The notes beneath the pieces are model-generated. The model searched no databases, had not been told where the DNA came from, and saw nothing but the letters and a program-made list of their open reading frames with translations. 64,000 nt of DNA, from the NCBI GenBank assembly GCA_021299375.1, contig JAJTGR010000027.1, positions 1 through 64,000 of the forward strand, given 5' to 3'. Shown one piece after another: positions 9,298 through 17,915 of this stretch (the first letter of the stretch is position 1; the number at the start of each line of letters is the position of its first letter). This DNA comes from Gemmatimonadota bacterium. Lineage in GTDB: Bacteria; Gemmatimonadota; Gemmatimonadetes; Gemmatimonadales; Gemmatimonadaceae. The translations under genes were made by a program, and so were the position numbers.

Positions 9298-10752
9298 TCA
9301 CACCGTCTCCATGCCGTCGTGTTCACGGCCGCCGTTCGGGGTACCGCCGTTGGAGGTACCGCCTTTGGAGGTACCGCCGTACGTCACGCCGGGCGCTGCC
9401 GTCAGCTGTTCGAGTTGCCCCGCCTCCTGTCTGATCGCGTCTGCCTCCGCCAGGAGCGCCTGCTGGAGCGAGGGGTTCCGGCGGTACGTGAAATAGGCTC
9501 GGGCTCTCGCTCTGGCGCGGCGGGTGCGGTCGCCGTATCGCAGGTCGCTGCTCGCCGAGGGCACCAGCGTCAGCAGGAACGCCGCCGCCCACCACGGGCC
9601 GGCGATGAGCCACACGAGCGTGGTCTGCGCGCCATAGGCCACGAGCACGAGGATCAGGCCGATGACGAGCGTGTTCATCGCCGGCTCGTCTCGGCTCCGC
9701 ACGTTGCGCAGCGCCAGACGCCGTGCGAGCTGGATGGGCAGGACGTGTGTGATCCGGCCCCAGAGCCCGACCGGCGCCAGCAGCCCGGCCAGCAGCGCCT
9801 CCCGCACGGCGAAGCGCATGCCTGGCGCCGCCGCCGCGCTGATGCCGACATCGTGCACGTCGAGTCGTCGCGCGTCGAGGTCGGCACGGAACCGGCGGAC
9901 ACGCGCCTCGAACGCGGAGGCACGCGCCTCGAGCGCGGCATCGCCCTGTGCGCGCACCGAGGCCAGCCCGCGGTCGAGACGGCGAACGATGGCGAGCGTC
10001 CGCGCCAGTGGCGTTTCGCCTTCGCCGAGCGTCGGCGGCGGATCGAGCAGGGCGGCGAGCGTCCGCCCCACCAGCTGCAGCCGCTCGGCGTCTTCCGCCG
10101 ACGCGAAGTTGAGCGTGACCGCCGCGAGCCGGGTGGCCACCAGTTGCGTCATGGCCGCCACGGTGCGCTGTCCCACCGGGAGGGCGTCGAATTCGAGCGG
10201 CTCTCCAACTTGCAGCAGGATGCGCGACCGGGGCTGCTCCTTGTGCTCGAAGAGCAGACCGACGGGCACGACGCGCAGGCCGGTCACCCCGAGCTCGGTG
10301 TACGCGTGCAGCGCCATGCGCGCGAGCCCCGTGCGCAGCGGCGCCAACTTCGGGTCGTCATGGCTCTTTCCCTCGGGGAAGATCACGACGGCACTTCCCG
10401 CGGCGAGCGCCCGGGCGACGGCGTCGAAGGACGCCTGGTTGCGCGACAGGTCGATCGCGCCGCCAGATGACCCCGCGCCCTCGTCGCTGGCCCGTCGCAG
10501 CGGCACCACGCCCACCCCTGTCAGACACCGCGCGACCAGCGGATTGGCGAAGAGCGTGGCCTTGGCGGTGAAGCGGACACGGCGCGGTGCGCACCAACCC
10601 ACTACCATGGCGTCCACGAGCGCGTTGGGGTGGTTGACGGCCAGAAACACCGGCCCGCCCCGGGGAATCCGCTCGAGGCCCGTGGTGGTGATGCTGCGAT
10701 AGTACCAGCGCAGCGCCACGCCGCCGACCAGTCTGAGCAGCCCATACAGCAT
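9298..10752 (-). CDS. 1-acyl-glycerol-3-phosphate-acyltransferase-like protein (PlsC family)
   Basis: 484 residues. The N-terminal half is a lysophospholipid acyltransferase domain: 'AVNHPNALVDAMV' (catalytic His/Asp block, with five residues between H and D rather than four) and 'VVIFPEGKSHDDP' (substrate-binding FPEG). The C-terminal half has Arg/Ala-rich helices and two or three hydrophobic segments ('LVIGLILVLVAYGAQTTLVW'). The protein ends in GGTSK-GGTSN-GGTPN-GG repeats shared with the convergent gene. It starts at ATG 10752, 17 bp after the MFS gene, so the two probably form an operon. A paralog with the same architecture is at 53400-54752. Confidence 0.83.
   Translation of the reverse strand: MLYGLLRLVGGVALRWYYRSITTTGLERIPRGGPVFLAVNHPNALVDAMVVGWCAPRRVRFTAKATLFANPLVARCLTGVGVVPLRRASDEGAGSSGGAIDLSRNQASFDAVARALAAGSAVVIFPEGKSHDDPKLAPLRTGLARMALHAYTELGVTGLRVVPVGLLFEHKEQPRSRILLQVGEPLEFDALPVGQRTVAAMTQLVATRLAAVTLNFASAEDAERLQLVGRTLAALLDPPPTLGEGETPLARTLAIVRRLDRGLASVRAQGDAALEARASAFEARVRRFRADLDARRLDVHDVGISAAAAPGMRFAVREALLAGLLAPVGLWGRITHVLPIQLARRLALRNVRSRDEPAMNTLVIGLILVLVAYGAQTTLVWLIAGPWWAAAFLLTLVPSASSDLRYGDRTRRARARARAYFTYRRNPSLQQALLAEADAIRQEAGQLEQLTAAPGVTYGGTSKGGTSNGGTPNGGREHDGMETV
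9334..9378 (-). repeat. 15-nt coding minisatellite, three units, inverted relative to 9135-9239
   Basis: Three 15-nt units, reading on the minus strand GGCGGTACCTCCAAA, GGCGGTACCTCCAAC and GGCGGTACCCCGAAC, encode GGTSK-GGTSN-GGTPN just before the stop of the acyltransferase. They are complementary to units of the convergent gene and could pair with them as a long stem. Confidence 0.9.
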
Positions 10753-10769
10753 GGCGGGGCCGCCGCGCG

Positions 10770-12146
10770 TCAGGCGGCGCGGGTGCGCGCGTCGGCGTCG
10801 CGCGCCATGCGCTCCCCTTCCGTGATGTTCACCAGCGACAGCAGCGCGCCGCCGATCACGAAGAAGGCGATGACCCAGAGAATGGCGCCGCGGCTGCTCC
10901 CCGTCTGCCCGATGGCCACGCTGAACACCAGCGGTCCGAGAATGCCGCCGAACTTTTCGAACACGCTGTAGAAGCCGAAGAACTCGCCGCTCTTGTGCTT
11001 GGGCACCATGCTCGCGAACAGCGAGCGGCTGAGCGCCTGGGTACCGCCCTGTACCGTGCCCACGAGGACCGCGAGAATGTAGAACTCGCGCGCGCTCTCG
11101 ATGCCGTAGGCGAAGACGCAAATGCCGGTGTACACCGCGAGGCCGAAGAGAATGGACAGCTTGGGCCCGAGTTTGCCGGCCAGTGATCCGAAGGCAAACG
11201 CGAACGGAATGCCCACGAACTGCACGATGAGAATGGCGGTGATGAGGTCGCTGCGCCCGATGCCGATCTCGGTGCCGAACGCCGTGGCCATCCTGATGAT
11301 GGTCTGGATGCCGTCGTTGTAGATGGTGAAGGCCAGCATGACGAGAAAGGCCTGCTTGTACTGCCGCAGTTCGCGCAGCGTCTCGCCGAGTCGGGTGAAC
11401 GCGACGACGAACGCGTTTCCCTTCGGCGCCTCGTCGCTTTCGAGGGCGCGCGCGGGTTCCGGCACGCCGCGGAACATCGGGAGGCTGAACAGCAGCCACC
11501 ACACGCCCACCGACACGAAGGCAAGCCGGGCCGGCAGCGTCGCCTGCTCGCGCGGCAGGTTGTCGCTGGTGGGGAGGCCGATCAGTGCCGGGTTGCTGAT
11601 CCACGCCAGGTTGAGCGCCAGCAGCAGCCCGCCGCCGATGTAGCCGAAGGCATAGGCGGCGGTGGAGACGCGGTCGATTTCATCCTCGCGCGCGATGTGC
11701 GGCAGCAGCGACTCGTAGAACGTCATGCTGCCGGTGGCCCCGGCCATGGACAGGATGAACAGCGTGGACGCCAGGAACAGGTCGCCGTGCTGCACGAAGT
11801 ACATGCCGAGCGTGGCGAACACGCCCAGCATCATGAACACGGCGAGAAAGCGTTTCTTGGCGGCGCGATAGTCGGCCACCGCCCCGAGGATGGGGCCAAG
11901 GACGGCGATGACGATGGCCGCCACGGTGTTGGCGTTGGCGAGCGACTGGGTGGCGGCTTCGGGCGGGCCGTCGGCGCCGGCCACCGAGATGTAGTAGATG
12001 GGAAAGACCGCCGTCATGATGACGGTCTGCATGGCCGACACGGCCCAGTCGTACATGGCCCAGCTGCGCAGCTCGCGGCGGTGCAGCCCGAGGGCAAACA
12101 GCAGGCCGCGCGAGGTCGGCGGGGAAGCGGAGGGTCCGTCGAGCAT
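10770..12146 (-). CDS. MFS transporter, UMF1 (Atg22-like) family
   Basis: 458 residues, about twelve hydrophobic segments. The opening 'RRELRSWAMYDWAVSAMQTV' followed by 'FPIYYISVAGAD' is characteristic of UMF1/Atg22-type permeases, a branch of the major facilitator superfamily whose bacterial substrates are mostly unknown. The ATG at 12146 gives the usual length; the frame is open further upstream but that part is proline/arginine-rich and overlaps the divergent gene. It is directly upstream of the acyltransferase with 17 bp between them. Confidence 0.85.
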   Translation of the reverse strand: MLDGPSASPPTSRGLLFALGLHRRELRSWAMYDWAVSAMQTVIMTAVFPIYYISVAGADGPPEAATQSLANANTVAAIVIAVLGPILGAVADYRAAKKRFLAVFMMLGVFATLGMYFVQHGDLFLASTLFILSMAGATGSMTFYESLLPHIAREDEIDRVSTAAYAFGYIGGGLLLALNLAWISNPALIGLPTSDNLPREQATLPARLAFVSVGVWWLLFSLPMFRGVPEPARALESDEAPKGNAFVVAFTRLGETLRELRQYKQAFLVMLAFTIYNDGIQTIIRMATAFGTEIGIGRSDLITAILIVQFVGIPFAFAFGSLAGKLGPKLSILFGLAVYTGICVFAYGIESAREFYILAVLVGTVQGGTQALSRSLFASMVPKHKSGEFFGFYSVFEKFGGILGPLVFSVAIGQTGSSRGAILWVIAFFVIGGALLSLVNITEGERMARDADARTRAA

Positions 12147-12238
12147 GCGCGGGCTGGGGGACGTGGCGGGAAAGCGGTCGGCGAATTGTCCGACGGGGCG
12201 CGTTCGCTGTCCAGTCCGTGGCATGCCATACTTCGGGC

Positions 12239-13213
12239 ATGCACCTGCCGTCGCGACTTCGTCTGTGCCTGTTCCGGTCGGCCGCCGTGGGCACCGCCGT
12301 GAGCAGCCTGGTGCTCTCCGCGGCGTGCGACCGTCAGGCGCCGCCGGTGCTGGAGGACACGGCGCGGCCATCGACCGGGCGAGCGCCCGCGCCGCGCCCG
12401 GTCACGCGGGCCGACACCCGGGGCTGGGATGTGGACGCCGGGCCATTCCTGGTGCTGCCGACCACGGCCGACGGCTACGGCACCGGTTCGCTGCTGCTGC
12501 CGGATGCGACCGAACTGACCGTCGGGGACACTGCCGGCGTCGGGCCGCTGCTGGGCGACGGGCGGCTCGATCTGTTCACGCGCGGGGGGACGGTGGGCAT
12601 CGCACGACTCACGGTCGAGGCGGCGGCACGTGTCGACCCCGGGTGCACCGCGTGGCCAATGGCGCGAGTAACAATCGATGGTGGCGCGGCAGTGTTGCCA
12701 TGGACAGCGGCATTCAAGACTGGAAAGGTCACCGCCATCCCCCTCGATTCCATCGAAGGGCTCTCGCCCCGCGACTCGGCGCGGCTGGCCGTGGACCTGG
12801 CCCGGATCGCGTCCCGGCTCCCCGACGACACCAGCGCCACTTTTCGGGGGCTCCCGTTCGTGGTGCTGCGTGCGTGGCAGACGCGTGGCCTCGACAGCGG
12901 CTTCGTGGTGGCGACGATGGTTCGGCGCGTGAACCAGGAAGACGCGCCGCAGGAGGAGCGCGTGGTGCTGGTGGTGGATACGCCGGCGGCGGACGCGAAG
13001 CGCTGGACCGTGGGGTGGCACGAGCGCGCCGCCGGCTTCGAGGACGAGCTGGTGGTGGCCGAACCGCTGCTGGCGTTTCGTGCTGCGTCAGGTGGCCTGG
13101 TGCATCTGCTCTTTGGCCGCGACGATGGGGTGGCGCTGAGCGCGGCGGTGCTGTCGCGCGAGGGCGGCGCGTGGCGGGTGCGCTGGGAGAGCGCGATCGC
13201 CGGCTGCGGCTGA
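12239..13213 (+). CDS. Hypothetical lipoprotein
   Basis: 324 residues from ATG 12239. The leader 'SRLRLCLFRSAAVGTAVSSL' runs into 'VLSAACDRQ', a lipobox, so export and lipidation are predicted. The mature protein is rich in beta-prone and Gly/Asp segments and has no recognisable domain; repeated 'RVDPGCTAWPMARVTIDGGA'-type strands suggest a beta-rich fold. It is divergent from the MFS gene, with 92 bp between their starts, and is followed by the tricorn-like protease 96 bp on. Confidence 0.6.
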   Translation: MHLPSRLRLCLFRSAAVGTAVSSLVLSAACDRQAPPVLEDTARPSTGRAPAPRPVTRADTRGWDVDAGPFLVLPTTADGYGTGSLLLPDATELTVGDTAGVGPLLGDGRLDLFTRGGTVGIARLTVEAAARVDPGCTAWPMARVTIDGGAAVLPWTAAFKTGKVTAIPLDSIEGLSPRDSARLAVDLARIASRLPDDTSATFRGLPFVVLRAWQTRGLDSGFVVATMVRRVNQEDAPQEERVVLVVDTPAADAKRWTVGWHERAAGFEDELVVAEPLLAFRAASGGLVHLLFGRDDGVALSAAVLSREGGAWRVRWESAIAGCG

Positions 13214-13309
13214 GGGGCTGGGCGCAGCGGGTCGCCGGGCGGCAACTGGCGAGGGGGCGGGACGCGCCACACAATAGCGTCGGTTGTCCCACCCTTCCCG
13301 GAGTCCGTC

Positions 13310-16300
13310 ATGCCCGTTCTTCGCTCTCTCGGCTACGCCGCGCTCGCGGCGATGGCCGTTCCCTACTCCGGCGGTGCCCAACCGTCGGCGGAACCCATCA
13401 AATTCGCGCGCTACGCCCACGTCGCCAACGACGGCACCCTCGCCTTCACCTGGCAGGACGACATCTGGGTGGCCGACCAGAACGGGGGCAACCCGCGGCG
13501 TCTCACGGCCCACGTGGCGCGCGACTTCATGCCGCGCTTCTCCCCCGACGGGCAGTGGATCGCGTTCACCAGCAATCGCCTGGGGAACAACGATGTGTAT
13601 GTCGTGCCGGTGAGCGGCGGCGAGCCGAAGCAACTGACCTGGTTCACCGGGGACGACCAGGCGCTGAACTGGACGCCCGACGGCAAGGCGATCGTGATGT
13701 CGAGCGCGCGCGGCGCCCAGGCGTGGGGCTCGCCCCTCTACCTGCTGCCGCTGGACGGCTCGCAGCCGCGCCCCATGGGCATGGATATCGGCCGCAGCGG
13801 CATGATCAAGCAGGATGCCACCCTGGTGGCGTTCAACCGCTCGCTGCCGAGCTACTGGCGCAAGGGCTATCGCGGCAACAGCAACGCCGATATTGCGGTG
13901 CAGGACCTCAAGACGGGGCAGATCACGGAGCTCACGGACACCGATCTCCAGGCGTTCAAGGGCTTCACGCACGATGTGCACCCCATGTGGGGCGCCGACG
14001 GCATGATCTACTTCGCCTCCGAGCGCGACGGGATCTTCAACCTGTGGCGTATTGCCCCCACCGGCGGCGCGCCGCAGCAGGTCACCCGCCACACGGACGA
14101 CGGCGTGCAGTTCCCGGCCATTTCGCCCGATGGCCGCCGCATCGTGTACGAGAACAACTTCGACCTGTGGACGGTCGATGTGCCGGGCGGCGCGCCGCGC
14201 CGCTTGAGCCTGCGCATCGCGGCCGACCAGAAGGAAAACGCCATCAGCACGCTCACCACCACCAATCGCGCCGATGGCTTTGCGCCGTCGCCGTCCGGCG
14301 ATTACGTGGCGGTGGACTTTCGTGGCGAGATCGTGATCGTGCCCACGGAGAGTGGCATCGGTGAGCGCACGGTCGTGACGCAGTCGCCGTGGCGCGAGCG
14401 CTACCAGACGTATTCGCCCGACGGGCGGCGCCTGGCGTACGTGAGCGACGAGTCGGGCGAGGAGGAGGTGTGGGTGTACGACCTCGCCACCGCCCAGCGC
14501 CGCAAGCTCACCACGCAGCCGTCGGTGAAGGGCGACCTCACGTGGGCGCCCAACTCGCAGAAGCTGGCGTTCACCGGCAACAACCGGCTGTGGGAGGTGG
14601 ACGCGAGCGGCGGCGCGGTGCGCGAACTGGCGTACAACCAGGCGGGCGGCTTCGTGGTGGGGCAGTACAGCGCTGACGGCAACTGGCTCACGTACACCAA
14701 GCGCGACGACGACCAGAACGCCGACGTATTCGTGTTCGACGTGCGCACGCGCCGCGAGGTGAACGTCACGCGCAATCCGTTCAACGACAACAACGGCGTG
14801 ATGACGCCCGACGGCAAGCATGTGCTGTTCACGTCGAACCGCGACAATGGGGTGGCCCAGCTGTTCGCGGTGTCGCTGGCGAAGCTCAGGGAAGACCCGA
14901 ACGATCCGCTGGTGCGCGAGCGGCTGCGCCGGGCCGCCAATGGCGGGGCGCGTGGTGAACGGGGCGACAGTGCTGCGGTACCCGCCGGTGCCGGGGCCGC
15001 TGCGGGTGCCGCGGCGGCGCCGGCCGGCCTCACGGTCACCATTGACGCCGATGGCATCGATGGTCGCGCCCTGCAGCTCACCCGCGGCGCGCAGGTGGTG
15101 GGCGCGTTCTTCCTGTCGCGCGACGGACGCACGGTGTACTTCACCGTGGGCGGCGGCGGCGGGTTCGGTGGCGGCGGGCAGCAGCCGGCCGTGGACCCCG
15201 AGAGCCCCAACGTGGGCATGTTCGCCATGAATGTGGATGGCACCAACCGGCGGCGCATTGCCGGCGGACTTTTTCCGCAGCTCACGCCCACCGCCGACCG
15301 CCGCGCCGTGTTCTTCCGTCGTGCGTCACGTGGCGGTGACGGCGAGGGCGGCAGCGGCGTCGAGATCAGCAAGCTGGTGCTGGCCACGCCGCAGCGCGCC
15401 GAGCCGGTGAACTTCGCGTTTCCGGTGATGGTCGATCACCGCGCCGAGCGGGAGCAGCTGTTCGAGGAAGCGTGGCGGGTGATGAAGTACCGCTTCTACG
15501 ACGAGAAGATGCACGGGCGCGACTGGGACGCCATCAGGCAGCAGTACAAGCCGCTGCTCAAGCACGTGGCCACCAACGAGGACGTGTACGATCTCGCCAA
15601 CGAGATGATCGGCGAACTCAATGCCTCGCACACGGGGGTGAACGGGCCGCCGTCGCGCGAGATGCCGAGGGTGTACACCACGCGGTATCTGGGTGTCGAG
15701 CTGGAGCCGAGTGAGGCGGGGCGCTACCGCGTGGGGCACATCTACAAGGCGGGGCCGGCCGACAAGGAGTGGCTCGATATCGCGAAGGGTGACTACGTGC
15801 TGGCCATCAACGGCCAGGAGCTCAAGTCGGGGGAGAACTACGAGCGGCTCATGGCCACCGCCATGAACGAGTACATCCCGGTGCGGCTGGCCAAGTCGCC
15901 AAGCGGAGAAGGCGCGCGCACGGTGCGCATTGCGAGCGTCACGTCGCTCACCGACATCAAGTACGAGGAGTGGGTCGCCACCCGGCGCGAGCAGGTGGAG
16001 AAGGAGACGAACGGCGAGATCGCCTACGTGCACATCCGCGCCATGAACCAGCCGTCGCTGGCGCGCTTCCGCAACGAGATCGACCAGTACTCGAACAAGA
16101 AGGGGATCATCGTCGACATTCGGTACAATGGCGGCGGCAACATCGACCAGGAGCTCATCGACATTCTGGAGCGGCAGCCGTACCAGTTCTGGAACAACCG
16201 CAACGGCTCGCGCACGTGGGGGCGTCGCCCACGCCAGGCCATTGCCGGCCCCAAGGTCATGATGATCAACGCCCGCAGCGGCTCGGACAGCGAAGTCACC

Positions 16301-16618
16301 CCGATGGCGTTCCGGCAGCTGGGGCTCGGGCGCATCGTGGGTAATCCCACGGCGGCGGCAGTGATCGCGACAGGCTCGTACACGCTCATCAACGGCGGCA
16401 CGATTCGCACGCCGGGCTCACTGGTGGTCACGTATGACCCCACCAAGCCCAACAACTACGGCGAGAACCTCGAGAACCTCGGCGTGCCGCCCGACGTGTG
16501 GGTGAAGAACTCGCCGAACGACGAGGTGAAGGGCATCGATCGCGAGCTGAAAACGGCGATCGAGGAGGCAATGAAGATGCTGAAGGCGATGCCGGGAAGA
16601 ATCTCGAGCGACAACTGA
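13310..16618 (+). CDS. Tricorn-like S41 protease
   Basis: 1102 residues with a signal peptide ('AALAAMAVPYSGGAQ'), so secreted or periplasmic. Two beta-propeller regions (~30-330 and ~350-690) carry TolB/WD40-like repeats such as 'RFSPDGQWIAFTSNR'. A PDZ segment follows ('YLGVELEPSEAGRY', ~790-850), then an S41 fold with 'GIIVDIRYNGGG'. The catalytic residues fit tricorn rather than CtpA: His774 in 'GELNASHTGV' and Ser992-Asp993 in 'NARSGSDSE'. Tricorn-type enzymes degrade peptides, and a secreted form may trim peptides for uptake. A glycine-rich insert near residues 615-630 is unusual. It ends 14 bp before the plug-only gene. Confidence 0.9.
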   Translation: MPVLRSLGYAALAAMAVPYSGGAQPSAEPIKFARYAHVANDGTLAFTWQDDIWVADQNGGNPRRLTAHVARDFMPRFSPDGQWIAFTSNRLGNNDVYVVPVSGGEPKQLTWFTGDDQALNWTPDGKAIVMSSARGAQAWGSPLYLLPLDGSQPRPMGMDIGRSGMIKQDATLVAFNRSLPSYWRKGYRGNSNADIAVQDLKTGQITELTDTDLQAFKGFTHDVHPMWGADGMIYFASERDGIFNLWRIAPTGGAPQQVTRHTDDGVQFPAISPDGRRIVYENNFDLWTVDVPGGAPRRLSLRIAADQKENAISTLTTTNRADGFAPSPSGDYVAVDFRGEIVIVPTESGIGERTVVTQSPWRERYQTYSPDGRRLAYVSDESGEEEVWVYDLATAQRRKLTTQPSVKGDLTWAPNSQKLAFTGNNRLWEVDASGGAVRELAYNQAGGFVVGQYSADGNWLTYTKRDDDQNADVFVFDVRTRREVNVTRNPFNDNNGVMTPDGKHVLFTSNRDNGVAQLFAVSLAKLREDPNDPLVRERLRRAANGGARGERGDSAAVPAGAGAAAGAAAAPAGLTVTIDADGIDGRALQLTRGAQVVGAFFLSRDGRTVYFTVGGGGGFGGGGQQPAVDPESPNVGMFAMNVDGTNRRRIAGGLFPQLTPTADRRAVFFRRASRGGDGEGGSGVEISKLVLATPQRAEPVNFAFPVMVDHRAEREQLFEEAWRVMKYRFYDEKMHGRDWDAIRQQYKPLLKHVATNEDVYDLANEMIGELNASHTGVNGPPSREMPRVYTTRYLGVELEPSEAGRYRVGHIYKAGPADKEWLDIAKGDYVLAINGQELKSGENYERLMATAMNEYIPVRLAKSPSGEGARTVRIASVTSLTDIKYEEWVATRREQVEKETNGEIAYVHIRAMNQPSLARFRNEIDQYSNKKGIIVDIRYNGGGNIDQELIDILERQPYQFWNNRNGSRTWGRRPRQAIAGPKVMMINARSGSDSEVTPMAFRQLGLGRIVGNPTAAAVIATGSYTLINGGTIRTPGSLVVTYDPTKPNNYGENLENLGVPPDVWVKNSPNDEVKGIDRELKTAIEEAMKMLKAMPGRISSDN

Positions 16619-16632
16619 TTCCGGAGTGCGCG

Positions 16633-17454
16633 ATGCCACGCGGAAGGAGGAGGCGTGTCTTCCGATCTGTTGTCGCGGCGCTCGTGATGCTGCCGGTGTG
16701 GCTGGGCGTTGTCGTTGCCCAGCCGCCGCCGGCCACGCTGTCGGGACGGGTTGTCGAGGATTCGTCCTCTCGACCGGTGGCTGGCGCACAGATCACGATC
16801 GGCGCTACCGGTCGCGCGGTACTGAGTGACAGTCTGGGCGCCTTCACTGCGGTCGGCGTGCCCGTGGGCGTCCACATTGTCGGTGTTCGCGCCGTGGGTT
16901 ACGTGCCGACCGAGCTGCGCATGGTCTTCGGCGAAGGCCAGCGGATCGAGGTGGACCTCGTCATCAGTCAGCAGTCGCGGACCCTGGCAGGGGTGACGGT
17001 GACCGCGCGATCGGTGCCCGCCTTCCTGCGGGATTTCGATGCCCGTCGCCAGATGGCGCAAGGGCGCTTTCTCGACACGACCGACATTGCGCCCTATGTG
17101 AACAGTCAGCTCGCGACGCTGCTGGCGTCGAAGGTGCCGGGCGTACGTCAGGTGCGCTTCGGGGGACGGACGGCGCTGGCCTCGAGTCGCGGCATTGCCA
17201 GCATGGAGCGGATCCCCGGCGGCGATGTGATGGATCAGCAACTGGGCGCGCCGAAGGCCTGTTACGTGCAGATCGTCATCGACAACGTGAGCGTGTACCA
17301 GGGGCAGGTCGACGAGCCGCTGTTCAATGCGGACAACGTCAACCTGCAGGCGCTGGCGGCGATCGAGTACTACACCGTGTCCAACCGTCCCAACGAATTC
17401 AAGCGGGCCGGCGGGGGGGCGTGTGGCACGCTGGTGTTGTGGACGAAGCGGTGA
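16633..17454 (+). CDS. Carboxypeptidase-regulatory-like plus TonB plug-type protein without barrel
   Basis: 273 residues with a signal peptide (basic 'MPRGRRRRVFRS' then a hydrophobic segment to 'VVVAQ'). Residues ~35-115 form a carboxypeptidase regulatory-like (CarbopepD_reg_2) domain: 'SGRVVEDSSSRPVAGAQITI' ... 'VRAVGYVPTELRM'. Residues ~125-270 resemble a TonB-receptor plug ('ASKVPGVRQVRFGG' ... 'IEYYTVSNRPNEFK'), but the beta-barrel that normally follows is absent and the protein simply stops. It begins 14 bp after the tricorn-like gene with AAGGAGG inside the 5' coding region, so it is probably co-transcribed. The function of such stand-alone proteins is unknown. Confidence 0.75.
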   Translation: MPRGRRRRVFRSVVAALVMLPVWLGVVVAQPPPATLSGRVVEDSSSRPVAGAQITIGATGRAVLSDSLGAFTAVGVPVGVHIVGVRAVGYVPTELRMVFGEGQRIEVDLVISQQSRTLAGVTVTARSVPAFLRDFDARRQMAQGRFLDTTDIAPYVNSQLATLLASKVPGVRQVRFGGRTALASSRGIASMERIPGGDVMDQQLGAPKACYVQIVIDNVSVYQGQVDEPLFNADNVNLQALAAIEYYTVSNRPNEFKRAGGGACGTLVLWTKR

Positions 17455-17475
17455 CGCGGCGTTGCTGAGCGCGGA

Positions 17476-17826
17476 TCAAGGCTCCCGCGCGGCCCGGTAG
17501 CTCGCGCCCCAGGCGCGTAAGGTCTCGATAGCGGGTAAGGCGGTGCGCCCGAGGTCGGTGATGGCGTAATCCACGTGCGGCGGCACCACCGGGTGCACGG
17601 TGCGGGTGAGCAAGCCGGCCTCCTCGAGCTCGCGCAGCTGCTGGGTGAGCATCTTGTGCGACACGCGCTTGAGGTCGCGGTGCAGCTCGTTGTAGCGCCA
17701 GTCGCGCTGATTGAGCCGCCAGAGAATGGGCATCTTCCATTTGCCGCCGATGGCGTGCAGCGCGAGCTCCACCGGACTCTGGAAGGTGTGGCCTTCGAAC
17801 ACGAATTCCGGCACGGCACTCCCCAA
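17476..17826 (-). CDS. HxlR-family transcriptional regulator
   Basis: 116 residues, a single winged helix-turn-helix of the HxlR/MarR-like type: 'IGGKWKMPILWRLNQRDWRY' then 'RVSHKMLTQQLRELEEAGLL' and 'PPHVDYAITDLGR' are all signature segments. There is no cysteine, so the thiol-based sensing seen in YodB or HypR is not expected. It is divergent from the DJ-1/PfpI gene across 89 bp containing an AGTAT-N15-ATACT palindrome, and probably represses that gene and itself. Confidence 0.9.
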   Translation of the reverse strand: MGSAVPEFVFEGHTFQSPVELALHAIGGKWKMPILWRLNQRDWRYNELHRDLKRVSHKMLTQQLRELEEAGLLTRTVHPVVPPHVDYAITDLGRTALPAIETLRAWGASYRAAREP

Positions 17827-17832
17827 GTGGTA

Positions 17833-17857
17833 AGTATCACTCCAAAAGGTGCATACT
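17833..17857. promoter_or_regulatory. Putative HxlR operator
   Basis: AGTAT-N15-ATACT, with the inner bases CACTCC and GGTG partly continuing the dyad, lies in the divergent gap between the HxlR regulator and the DJ-1/PfpI gene. HxlR proteins bind dyads in such positions; binding here is inferred. Confidence 0.45.
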
Positions 17858-17915
17858 GTCGTGAATCGCTGTGCAATCGTACCCTCCGGCCGTCTCTTCC
17901 AACAGGAGCGGTTCC

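Noticed and set aside
11998-14364. 788-codon plus-strand open frame
   Set aside because: It runs antisense to the MFS gene and out of frame through the lipoprotein and protease genes; arginine-rich shadow.
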